6,878 nucleotides of DNA from CALARM01 sp964431735 (GCA_964431735.1 CAYSLJ010000251.1:1-6878), one strand, 5' to 3'; positions 1-5,451 are shown, counted from the first letter of the stretch. Translations and numbers: made by a program. Notes: a model not told the origin generated them from the letters alone.

Positions 1-51
1 AGCCTCACCCACCGGAAGGGTATAGAATAAATATTACTTTTCGGATAGGTT
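1..51 (-). repeat. Dispersed ~50 bp repeat, copy 1, minus orientation
   Basis: Read on the minus strand this begins AACCTATCCGAAAAGT and ends CCGGTGGGTGAGGCT at the window edge. It matches copy 2 (550-598) at 45 of 49 aligned bases with no gaps. It lies inside the vapC reading frame from about codon 40. The inner end reads AGAACCT, one mismatch from AGAGCCT, which would pair with the AGGCTCT outer end seen in copies 2 and 3, so a short terminal inverted repeat is likely. Confidence 0.85.
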
Positions 52-167
52 CTTAATAGCCTCCCTTTAAAATTATCGATGAAATTTTTTATTCTGTTAT
101 GTGCCGGATCTTTCAGGTTTATATATCCATATATAGCACTTGTGTCAAAAAATATATGACTCTTCAT
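1..167 (-). CDS. vapC: VapC-like PIN-domain toxin, N-terminal part, frame runs into a repeat and off the window
   Basis: PIN-domain toxins are metal-dependent RNases that cut tRNA, rRNA or mRNA and are held inactive by a partner antitoxin. The ATG at 167-165 overlaps the antitoxin stop codon (ATGA), the usual vapBC coupling. The 55 visible codons begin MKSHIFFDTSAIYGYINLKD, matching the PIN start: a hydrophobic strand, then the catalytic Asp8 in a DTSA motif, then D20-P-x-H23. Residues up to about L38 (NFIDNFKGRLL) fit the family. From about residue 40 the frame reads through a dispersed repeat (positions 1-49) that also lies in non-coding DNA at 550-600 and 6835-6878. The family's next expected segment, with a conserved acidic residue near position 42, is not seen. 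A VapC is normally about 130-140 residues. This copy is probably broken by the repeat, but its remainder is outside the window. PIN identity is fairly sure; functional state is unknown. Confidence 0.72.
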   Translation of the reverse strand, partial: MKSHIFFDTSAIYGYINLKDPAHNRIKNFIDNFKGRLLRTYPKSNIYSIPFRWVR

Positions 168-376
168 CTGTATATACACCTGTCATGTTTACTTCCGTCC
201 ATTTCCGGATCTTCTCCTATGCCAGCTATTGATTTAATAGAAAAACCCTCTTTCTTTTCCGAATAAATTTCTATTATTTCTCGTAATATTTGGGACATAC
301 TTTTCTTTTCCTTACCTGAAAGCTCTTTTAAAAATTTATAATGTTTATCACCTAACGTTATCTGAGTTCTATGCAT
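164..376 (-). CDS. vapB: VapB-like ribbon-helix-helix antitoxin
   Basis: This 70-residue protein is the likely antitoxin for the adjacent PIN toxin; it would neutralise the toxin and repress its own operon as a dimeric DNA-binding protein. The N-terminus (MHRTQITLGDKHYKFLKELS) has the beta strand of a CopG/RHH fold, followed by two helices with KSMSQILREIIEIY at about residues 25-38. The C-terminal tail (SIAGIGEDPEMDGSKHDRCI) carries the G-I-G-x-D-P-E and K-H-D motifs commonly found in VapB-type antitoxins where the chain enters the toxin groove. The start is supported by a strong ribosome site GGAGGTGA at 388-381, ending four bases before the ATG. The stop codon TGA overlaps the toxin ATG by four bases. 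The gene appears intact even though its toxin gene appears interrupted. Family assignment is from motif recognition only. Confidence 0.82.
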   Translation of the reverse strand: MHRTQITLGDKHYKFLKELSGKEKKSMSQILREIIEIYSEKKEGFSIKSIAGIGEDPEMDGSKHDRCIYR

Positions 377-423
377 TACATCACCTCCTGTTACATCATA
401 ACTTAAGGGAGAAAAAAAAGCAA
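376..423 (-). promoter_or_regulatory. vapBC promoter and possible VapB operator
   Basis: On the minus strand a -35 TTGCTT (423-418), a 17-base spacer and a -10 TATGAT (400-395) precede vapB. A start site near 388 would leave a leader of only about 12 bases, starting at the ribosome site. The octamer TTACATCA occurs twice on the plus strand, at 376-383 and 391-398, covering the -10 and the start region. Paired short repeats over a promoter fit autoregulation by a ribbon-helix-helix antitoxin. The operator role is inference. Confidence 0.38.
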
Positions 424-515
424 GAATTTAACTGTGTCATAAATTTTGTAGGATTGCGTTTGAAAATGACAGGTGATTTTATATACATAAAGAAATTTAT
501 CACAGAATATTCAGA

Positions 516-529
516 GTGAAAAGTGAAAA
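516..529 (+). repeat. Heptad array GTGAAAA x2
   Basis: Two tandem GTGAAAA units. The same pair recurs at 2557-2570. Together with the inverted array at 651-671 it brackets copy 2 of the dispersed repeat. It belongs to the GTRANNN heptad family found across the spacers. Confidence 0.7.
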
Positions 530-549
530 AAATTGGATTTTACCTGTAA

Positions 550-600
550 CCTATCCGAAAAGTAGTATTTATTCTACACCCTTCTGGTGTGTGAGGCTCT
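550..600 (+). repeat. Dispersed ~50 bp repeat, copy 2, plus orientation
   Basis: This begins CCTATCCGAAAAGT and ends TGGTGTGTGAGGCTCT. It is inverted relative to copy 1, so copies 1 and 2 bracket the vapB gene and the start of vapC. The four differences from copy 1 would all change the amino acid in the vapC frame, which argues against the repeat evolving as coding sequence. It sits between two inverted heptad arrays (516-529 and 651-671). Confidence 0.85.
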
Positions 601-650
601 GGAGAAAAATATATACCCTATTAACAGTAATTTGTAAATTAAACAAATTT

Positions 651-671
651 TTCACTATTCACTACTCACTG
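651..671 (-). repeat. Heptad array, inverted, three units
   Basis: The plus strand reads TTCACTA TTCACTA CTCACTG with a period of seven. On the minus strand these are AGTGAAT-type units, pairing with the array at 516-529. A further small dyad, AATTTGT (629-635) with ACAAATT (643-649), lies just before it. Confidence 0.7.
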
Positions 672-856
672 ATTAATGGATTTACAAAATTAAGTGTAAT
701 TTCCAGTAAAAATGAAATTATGTGTCCTGAAAAAAACACTATCTTTATGCTCAGTTCGGTAAATTTTTTATTTAAAATTTTTTAGAAAATTCCGGAATAA
801 AAATTTAAAATATACGACTAATGGGAAAAGCAAGAAAATAGAGGAGGTTTAATATT
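672..856. other. AT-rich leader upstream of the VWA gene
   Basis: I see no supportable gene here. The stretch is very AT-rich and several hexamers vaguely resemble -10 boxes (for example TATACG near 812), but none has a convincing -35 partner. It ends with a strong Shine-Dalgarno GAGGAGG at 841-847, nine bases before the ATG at 857. Confidence 0.5.
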
Positions 857-2041
857 ATGGAAAATAATAAAAAATGTCCAAACTGCGGTCAATCGGGAAA
901 TATTGACAGAAATCTTTTCTGTCATTCATGTAATACTCAATTGAGGTTAGACCCTGAAACAGGAGGCTATGGGCCTGCTCTCCTGAAATGCCCTGAATGC
1001 GGACAGATGAATAATCCTTCTGTTACCTTCTGCAGTAAATGCGGTTGCTCAATTAAAGAAACTTCTCTTGTTACGATTGTTCCGGCAGAGAAAAAGAAAT
1101 TCAATAAATTATATGCCAGTTTCGTAGCTGTCGGTATAGCTCTCCTGCTCGGCATAGGTATAACCTTTACCTATTTTAACCTTCAGCCTGCTCAGTCGGG
1201 AAATCCGAAGATAGATGTGGTATTCTGTATTGATACTACAGGCAGTATGGGAGATGAGATTGACGTTATAAAAGAAGAACTGAAAAATATGATAGGTAAT
1301 ATTCAGAACGGTAATCCAAGACCATATGTAAGGGTCGGTGTTGTAGCATACAAAGACAGAGGAGATGTCTATGTAGTTCAACCTTATGAACTGACAGGTG
1401 ATATTCAATCAGCAGAATCTGTAATAAGTTCTCTTTCTGCCAGTGGAGGCTCGGATCATGAAGAGAGTGTAAATGAAGCGCTTCATACGGCAGTTCAGAG
1501 TATGAACTGGGATATGACACAGGGAGTAACAAGAATGATATTTCTCATAGCAGATGCAGGACCCCATATGGATTATGAAAATGATTATAATTATAAAAAA
1601 GAAATAGAAGTAGCAAAATCAAAAAATATAATGATTTCCACTGTGGGATGCAGCGGTCTTGACAGTACGGCAGATTCTATATTCAAGGAAATTGCCTTTG
1701 CTACAAACGGCACTCCCGATTATCTTACATATCGTCAGGCCTTTGTAAATGAGAAAGGCGACGAAAAGGTTATACTCTATCAGGGCGGAAGAAGTTATGT
1801 GGTAAATGAGAAATATAAAAGTGATACATCCTGGAAAGACAGCGGAGCAGGCGGTTTTGCTTCAGAAGAAAAGGCCAAAACAGTTTCAGCACCTTCTGCA
1901 TCCTATTCTGCAGGTGATACTGTTGCAGGCGAATGTGAAGGTTATTCCAGAAAATCTTCTGAAAAGCTGGAAAATAATCTGGACAGGAGTATAACACAGC
2001 AGGTTCAGACTCAGGCCAAAAAGCAGGGAGTAAAGTATTAG
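857..2041 (+). CDS. Membrane-anchored double zinc-ribbon / VWA domain protein
   Basis: This 394-residue protein has three parts. Residues 7-25 and 45-62 are two zinc ribbons (C7-x2-C10...C22-x2-C25 and C45-x2-C48...C59-x2-C62). A lysine-rich stretch (K79-K84) precedes one membrane helix at about 86-107. Residues 118 to about 300 form a von Willebrand A domain. The metal-ion-dependent adhesion motif is present as D126-T-T-G-S130-M, with further conserved patterns Y165-K-D-R-G-D, G-G-S-D-H-E-E at 197-203 and L-I-A-D233-A-G-P-H. This set resembles VWA domains related to the VWKA group. The tail from about 300 is Ser/Gly/Lys-rich and unrecognised. The positive-inside rule suggests cytoplasmic zinc ribbons and an extracytoplasmic VWA domain that may bind ligands through metal. 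GAGGAGG at 841-847 supports the start. A zinc-ribbon membrane protein also follows at 2633 in the same direction. The true ligand and function are unknown. Confidence 0.88.
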   Translation: MENNKKCPNCGQSGNIDRNLFCHSCNTQLRLDPETGGYGPALLKCPECGQMNNPSVTFCSKCGCSIKETSLVTIVPAEKKKFNKLYASFVAVGIALLLGIGITFTYFNLQPAQSGNPKIDVVFCIDTTGSMGDEIDVIKEELKNMIGNIQNGNPRPYVRVGVVAYKDRGDVYVVQPYELTGDIQSAESVISSLSASGGSDHEESVNEALHTAVQSMNWDMTQGVTRMIFLIADAGPHMDYENDYNYKKEIEVAKSKNIMISTVGCSGLDSTADSIFKEIAFATNGTPDYLTYRQAFVNEKGDEKVILYQGGRSYVVNEKYKSDTSWKDSGAGGFASEEKAKTVSAPSASYSAGDTVAGECEGYSRKSSEKLENNLDRSITQQVQTQAKKQGVKY

Positions 2042-2046
2042 AGGTC

Positions 2047-2108
2047 GTGATGCATAATGCGTAATGCGTGATATCAGTATTGAACTACGCATTACGCATT
2101 ATTATTTT
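2047..2108 (+). terminator. Heptad inverted repeat, likely terminator for the VWA gene
   Basis: ATAATGCGTAATGCGT at 2054-2069 is perfectly complementary to ACGCATTACGCATTAT at 2087-2102, a 16 bp stem with a 17-base loop, starting 12 bases after the VWA stop codon. TATTTT follows the plus-strand stem, a weak U-tract. The arms are heptad units (GTGATGC, ATAATGC, GTAATGC, GTGATAT from 2047). It lies two bases outside the stop codon of the minus-strand gene and could serve both genes. The terminator role is inference; the hairpin is exact. Confidence 0.55.
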
Positions 2109-2274
2109 AGCCTCCGCCGGAGGCTATAAAAAATCCCAGTAACCCACCCAGAATAGTGGCTATATAGGGATTTTTATATATTTCTCAGCCACATCCGGTT
2201 TTTGCCATAATCATGCTCAGGCCAAGACCGAGGAGGCCTCCTATTAATATAGAAAGAATTATTTTTAGATTCAT
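2107..2274 (-). CDS. Small two-helix membrane protein with in-frame TGA, candidate DUF6132-like selenoprotein
   Basis: With TGA taken as stop, this is a 29-residue peptide starting MNLKIILSILIGGLLGLGLS. Reading through TGA at 2187-2185 gives 55 residues ending at TAA (2109-2107). The second half reads EIYKNPYIATILGGLLGFF, a second membrane helix with the same G-G-L-L-G pattern as the first. Small DUF6132-type membrane proteins, as I recall the family, have a first helix, a short Cys-containing turn with C-P-I-x-x-N-P-Y, then a second helix. Here codon 30 (TGA) aligns with that Cys and N35-P-Y follows at matching distance, giving C28-G-U30, a possible redox pair. GAGGTG at 2286-2281 is a good ribosome site six bases before the ATG. 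TGA serves as a stop in vapB, so wholesale recoding is unlikely. Alternatives are a pseudogene with a nonsense mutation or a 29-residue peptide. Function is unknown. Confidence 0.6.
2109..2125. repeat. Short GC-rich palindrome
   Basis: AGCCTCCG (2109-2116) and CGGAGGCT (2118-2125) are perfect 8 bp arms around one base. The palindrome encodes the last codons (ASGGG) of the minus-strand small protein and sits beside the heptad hairpin. No T-run follows on either strand, so it is not a typical intrinsic terminator by itself. Confidence 0.6.
2129..2192 (-). promoter_or_regulatory. RNA hairpins around the in-frame TGA, possible bacterial SECIS
   Basis: Two mutually exclusive folds are visible in the minus-strand RNA. 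Fold A pairs GUGGC (2192-2188) with GCCAC (2160-2156) and UAUAUA (2180-2175) with UAUAUA (2166-2161), leaving the UGA in a bulge. Fold B pairs AAAAAUCCC (2175-2167) with GGGAUUUUU (2137-2129), with an inner stem CCAC/GUGG (2159-2156 with 2147-2144) and apical loop UAUUCUGG at 30-37 bases after the UGA. Fold B has the distance expected of a bacterial SECIS, but the loop does not start with the usual G. Support is therefore partial. Confidence 0.35.
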
Positions 2275-2286
2275 ATTGTTCACCTC

Positions 2287-2300
2287 GTAACGCATGACGC
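2287..2300 (+). repeat. Heptad array, two units
   Basis: GTAACGC and ATGACGC lie in tandem directly upstream of the ribosome site of the small minus-strand gene. They belong to the same GTRANNN family as the arrays at 2047, 2459 and 5480. Confidence 0.55.
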
Positions 2301-2390
2301 AAGGAATAGACTTTACTATAATAATATTTCTTGTCTTTTTTTTATTTACCTTTTTATATATAGATGCATATTTTTTGAAAAAGATTCTTA

Positions 2391-2419
2391 TTGCATATTA
2401 AATTATTAGCATATATAAT
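2391..2419 (+). promoter_or_regulatory. Sigma70-type promoter for the Tim44-like gene
   Basis: TTGCAT (2391-2396), a 17-base spacer and a consensus TATAAT (2414-2419) form a strong match. Transcription would start near 2426, giving a leader of about 207 bases before the ATG at 2633. The leader carries the 2459-2487 palindrome, an ATAACC/GGTTAT dyad (2494-2499 with 2518-2523) followed by TTTC, and a second heptad hairpin (2556-2606). The hexamers are seen; promoter activity is inferred. Confidence 0.5.
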
Positions 2420-2458
2420 TATAGTGTATTTCATAACAATCATATTTACGTCTATATC

Positions 2459-2487
2459 GTGACGCGTCACGCGTAACGCGTGACGCG
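2459..2487. repeat. Heptad array forming a near-perfect palindrome
   Basis: Units GTGACGC, GTCACGC, GTAACGC and GTGACGC are in tandem. CGCGTCACGCGT (2463-2474) and ACGCGTGACGCG (2476-2487) are exact 12 bp inverted arms around a single base. It is very GC-rich against AT-rich surroundings and lies in the leader of the Tim44-like gene. Confidence 0.75.
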
Positions 2488-2555
2488 AGGATGATAACCG
2501 TTCTAACAATTTGCCAGGGTTATTTTCTTACAGTCCCTTATTAGAATTTAATTAG

Positions 2556-2617
2556 AGTGAAAAGTGAAAAGATTAGAACGTTAATCACCGTTCACTACTC
2601 ACTTTTTACGTGTCACG
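2556..2617. repeat. Heptad hairpin just upstream of the Tim44-like gene
   Basis: Two GTGAAAA units (2557-2570) face an inverted array reading TTCACTA CTCACTT TTTACGT GTCACGA from 2591. An inner dyad GATTA (2571-2575) / TAATC (2582-2586) closes the loop. The inverted array ends about 15 bases before the ATG at 2633 and contains both the AGTGA-type and CGTGAC-type heptads, linking the two variants. No Shine-Dalgarno is left between it and the start codon. Confidence 0.6.
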
Positions 2618-2632
2618 ATTTAAAATAAATTT

Positions 2633-4174
2633 ATGAAAAATTTTTACATTAAATTATCCATTTTACTTATTGCATTAATCTTAATTACTTCCGTATCCTG
2701 CGTATTTGCAAGAGTCGGCGGAGGCCATACCTATGGCGGAGGAGACAGCGACGGAGGAGGCTATAGCGGTGGTGGCGGCGGCGGCGGAGACGGAGAAATT
2801 ATATTTTTACTTGTCAGATTACTTATATGGCTTATAATAGAAGTACCTGTTATAGGTATACCTCTTACTCTCATTATTATAATAGCGGCTGTTGCTTATT
2901 ATGCCGGTAAGGCAAGGAAAGGAACATCCTATAGAAGTCCTTCCTATGTAAATAATTATTATACACCGAAGACTCCGAGAAGAACCGGTGCTCTTTCTGA
3001 ACAGATTGGTACCTATAAACATAAGGATCCGAATTTTTCAAGACCTCTGTTCCTGGATTTTATTCAATTACTTTATACTAAAGTTCAAATAGCAAGAGGA
3101 GATAAATCCTGGGCCGGTCTTACGCCTTATATAAGCGAAAATATTTTAAATCTTGAGAGAATGGGCGTTTCTCCGTCACCACCCGATAAGGTTGATGATA
3201 TTGTAATAGGCACGTCGAATATTAAGAAAATAGACACTACTTCTTCACAATTCGATAAAATAACGGTAGAGTTTGAAGCAAATTATACAGAACACAGATC
3301 CAGACCAGAAGTCGAAGCTGTCATATATTATACAAAGGAAATATGGATTTTTCAGAGGAAAAAAGGAGTTCTTTCGAAAGGGCCTGAAGAGATAACTTCA
3401 TTTCACTGTCCTTCATGCGGAAGTCCTGTGGAGGTAAAACGGGACGGAACATGTCCTTACTGTGACATGGTGGTAAACAGAGGTGATTTTCACTGGCAGT
3501 TATCAAGTGTTCTCTCGATAGAGAAATATCCCAGACCGCCTCTGAAATTTACCGGTTCTTCTGTAGAGAGAGGAACTGAACTGCCTGATGTGGTTCAGCA
3601 TAATATTCAGTCTGTAAAAAGAGCATTTCAGGCCCGTTATCCAAATTTCTCATGGAATGAATTCAATCAGAAGGTAAGACATACTTTTATGACACTGCAG
3701 CATGCATGGTCAACATGTAACTGGGAACTGTCACGTCATCTTGAAACAGATCATCTCTTTTCAACCCACAGATACTGGATAGAAAGATATAAAAAAGAAG
3801 GCTTCAGGAACTGCATTGAAGATATTGAAATACTGTCCATTACTCATGTCAAGATAGAACAGGATGCCTATTATGAGAGTATAACAGTCAGAATTAAAGC
3901 TAGTATGAGAGATTATACTGTAGATAAAACAGGCCATATAGTGGACGGAAATAAGAACAGAGCCAGAGTATTTTCCGAATACTGGACTTTTATAAGAAGA
4001 GCCGGTTTTGCAGACGATAAAAAAGAAAAGAAAGAACATACCTGTCCCAACTGCGGTGCTGATATAAAGGTTAATATGGCAGGTATATGTGAATACTGCG
4101 ACAGCAAGATAACGTCCGGTGAATTTGACTGGATCCTTTCAAATATAGAACAGGATGAAGCATATAAAGGGTAG
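2633..4174 (+). CDS. Tim44-like membrane protein with two Tim44/zinc-ribbon modules
   Basis: This 513-residue protein starts with a signal-like segment (residues 1-26, likely cleaved after V-F-A26), then a glycine-rich stretch (29-53). A long hydrophobic region at 56-91 follows, forming one or two membrane helices. Next come two similar modules. Module 1 has a Tim44-like domain (about 136-255) and a zinc ribbon (C259-x2-C262...C274-x2-C277, then G-D-F-H-W). Module 2 has a Tim44-like domain (about 325-458) and a zinc ribbon (C471-x2-C474...C486-x2-C489, then G-E-F-D-W). Both ribbons have 11 residues between their CxxC pairs, indicating internal duplication. Bacterial Tim44-like proteins with this Gly-rich N-terminus are common but poorly characterised; the mitochondrial homologue helps protein import. 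No Shine-Dalgarno is visible before the ATG, so the start rests on the signal peptide. It converges with the next gene, with one base between stop codons. A cytoplasmic zinc-ribbon side is inferred only if there is a single helix. Confidence 0.85.
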   Translation: MKNFYIKLSILLIALILITSVSCVFARVGGGHTYGGGDSDGGGYSGGGGGGGDGEIIFLLVRLLIWLIIEVPVIGIPLTLIIIIAAVAYYAGKARKGTSYRSPSYVNNYYTPKTPRRTGALSEQIGTYKHKDPNFSRPLFLDFIQLLYTKVQIARGDKSWAGLTPYISENILNLERMGVSPSPPDKVDDIVIGTSNIKKIDTTSSQFDKITVEFEANYTEHRSRPEVEAVIYYTKEIWIFQRKKGVLSKGPEEITSFHCPSCGSPVEVKRDGTCPYCDMVVNRGDFHWQLSSVLSIEKYPRPPLKFTGSSVERGTELPDVVQHNIQSVKRAFQARYPNFSWNEFNQKVRHTFMTLQHAWSTCNWELSRHLETDHLFSTHRYWIERYKKEGFRNCIEDIEILSITHVKIEQDAYYESITVRIKASMRDYTVDKTGHIVDGNKNRARVFSEYWTFIRRAGFADDKKEKKEHTCPNCGADIKVNMAGICEYCDSKITSGEFDWILSNIEQDEAYKG

Positions 4175-4175
4175 T

Positions 4176-5249
4176 TTATTTATCTATCCATCCCAGGGCA
4201 GAAGATCCTCCTCCTGTAAGGAATCTTGTTTCATTTTGCTCAAGATCTACAAGCCATATTTCTTTTTTTACGGGATTATTATAGACGATTTTTAATGAAT
4301 CCAGTGATATACATGGCCGGCTGACTCCGTACCTTTCTACAGATGTATTGAGCATACGCATTTTTCCTCCGTCACTCATAGCTAAAACATATCTTCCATC
4401 TTCGCTCCAGAAAGGTTTATAGCCTTTACCCAGTATTTTAGCAGAGCCTTTCAGGTTAACCATATATATATTGTTTTCTTTTGTTTTCTTATCAGGAGCT
4501 TCGAATACAAGCAAATCTCCTTCCTGGGACCATTGAGGAGCGGCAAGGGTTTCTCCTTTCTTATTTACTTTTGAATTGAACAATGCCCTCATACCACCGC
4601 TTTCTATATTGATAATCCATACATCGCCTGTTCCTGATTTGTTTGCCCGAAAGGCAATCCTCTCCCCGTCAGGTGACCATGAAGGATTATAAGGTGACAG
4701 ACCTTTTATTTTATCTCCTCCCGGATTTTTCAACCATTCTCCGCTGGCAGGCACAATATATAATTTATTCTTTGCTATGAGGGTTATTTTGTCTTTTTCG
4801 GGAGACCAGGATATATTCTGTTTCGGATTTATCATAAATTCTTTTATCTTTACATATTTTGTGCCGTTCGTGTATATTATACCCAGGACTCCTTCAGGAT
4901 CTTCCGGCTTTGCTTTCGCCGCACATACCACTTTAGTTCCGTCAGGTGAAAAATTATTAATACTTTCCATTTCACCGCTTCTGGATACATTTACTGCACA
5001 TGTGCCGTCCCAGTTCATAATGAACAGATCATTTTCTTTTATGCCTGCAAGTTTGTTTCTTTCAGGTGACATAAGCAGTTCTTTATATTCGCTTACATCA
5101 CATATTTTTTCTTCATTACTTCCTTCTGAATTTATGGTCCAGAGATTTCCTTCACTGATGAATAGCACAAGCCCTTCTCCGCTTCTGGCATATATTGCGA
5201 ATGAGACTGTAAATATAATTGCAATTATTGTTAAAAATTTTTTTTTCAT
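4176..5249 (-). CDS. Exported TolB-like (PD40) beta-propeller protein
   Basis: This 357-residue protein begins with a clear signal peptide (MKKKFLTIIAIIFTVSFAIY, cleavage about A21). The rest is built of repeated propeller blades with W/F-S-P-D-G-type turns: SPERNKLAG near 61, FSPDGTKVV near 100, WSPEKDKITLIA near 148, WSPDGERIAF near 191, WSQEGDLLVF near 240, WSEDGRYVLA near 281 and ISLDSLKIVY near 314. Several blades end with a strand like D-V-W-I-I-N or N-I-Y-M-V-N, typical of PD40/TolB repeats. A six- or seven-bladed propeller is expected in the periplasm or outside the membrane. It lacks an obvious TolB N-terminal domain and has no Tol-Pal genes nearby, so it is a TolB-like propeller rather than TolB itself. 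Ligand or partner is unknown. The start is set by the signal peptide; the upstream GGGAAAGGCAGG is only a weak ribosome site. Confidence 0.85.
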   Translation of the reverse strand: MKKKFLTIIAIIFTVSFAIYARSGEGLVLFISEGNLWTINSEGSNEEKICDVSEYKELLMSPERNKLAGIKENDLFIMNWDGTCAVNVSRSGEMESINNFSPDGTKVVCAAKAKPEDPEGVLGIIYTNGTKYVKIKEFMINPKQNISWSPEKDKITLIAKNKLYIVPASGEWLKNPGGDKIKGLSPYNPSWSPDGERIAFRANKSGTGDVWIINIESGGMRALFNSKVNKKGETLAAPQWSQEGDLLVFEAPDKKTKENNIYMVNLKGSAKILGKGYKPFWSEDGRYVLAMSDGGKMRMLNTSVERYGVSRPCISLDSLKIVYNNPVKKEIWLVDLEQNETRFLTGGGSSALGWIDK

Positions 5250-5293
5250 AACTCTGACCTGCCTTTCCCTGTAATAAGTTATAGTATAAATTA

Positions 5294-5330
5294 TTTAGAT
5301 AAAATGCTTCCTGCATAATTTTTATCTAAA
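5294..5330. promoter_or_regulatory. Inverted repeat upstream of the propeller gene
   Basis: TTTAGATAAAA (5294-5304) is perfectly complementary to TTTTATCTAAA (5320-5330), with an inner TGC/GCA pairing (5305-5307 with 5313-5315). It lies 45-81 bases upstream of the minus-strand propeller ATG; a loose -10-like TATACT lies between. Its position suits an operator for the propeller gene, but no regulator is known. Its T-rich right arm makes a weak plus-strand terminator a second, less likely reading. Confidence 0.4.
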
Positions 5331-5422
5331 ACTTTATTTCACGCCATTAAAAGTTAACATTCCTCTATTTTTTTATTATACATTTTTTCAGAACCTGTGA
5401 CAACAATTAAAACTATTATCTA

Positions 5423-5451
5423 TTGAATAAAATGAATTTATAGAGTAAAAT
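5423..5451 (+). promoter_or_regulatory. Sigma70-type promoter for the response regulator gene
   Basis: TTGAAT (5423-5428), a 17-base spacer and TAAAAT (5446-5451). Initiation near 5458 would give a leader of about 100 bases that includes the heptad array at 5480-5500. The same -35 hexamer and spacing recur at 5935 before the TPR gene. Confidence 0.42.

Noticed and set aside
516..785. 89-residue plus-strand frame starting in the heptad array
   Set aside because: It starts at a GTG in a repeat with no ribosome site, runs through the dispersed repeat, and the rest is AT-rich sequence with no recognisable domain.
2107..2274. Alternative genetic code with TGA as a sense codon
   Set aside because: vapB ends with TGA in the typical ATGA overlap, and no other supported gene contains an in-frame TGA.
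2047..2500. CRISPR array
   Set aside because: The repeats are 7-base tandem units with no unique spacers between longer repeats, and there are no cas genes.
2633..2710. Lipoprotein signal at Cys23 of the Tim44-like protein
   Set aside because: The residues before Cys23 (S-V-S) lack the Leu/Val/Ile expected at position -3 of a lipobox; cleavage after A26 fits better.
4176..5249. Naming the propeller protein tolB
   Set aside because: There is no TolB N-terminal domain and no tolQRA or pal gene nearby; only the repeat type is shared.
4777..5274. 165-residue plus-strand frame opposite the propeller gene
   Set aside because: It is the antisense of a well-supported exported propeller; its Ser/Phe-rich composition is what the reverse of such a gene gives.
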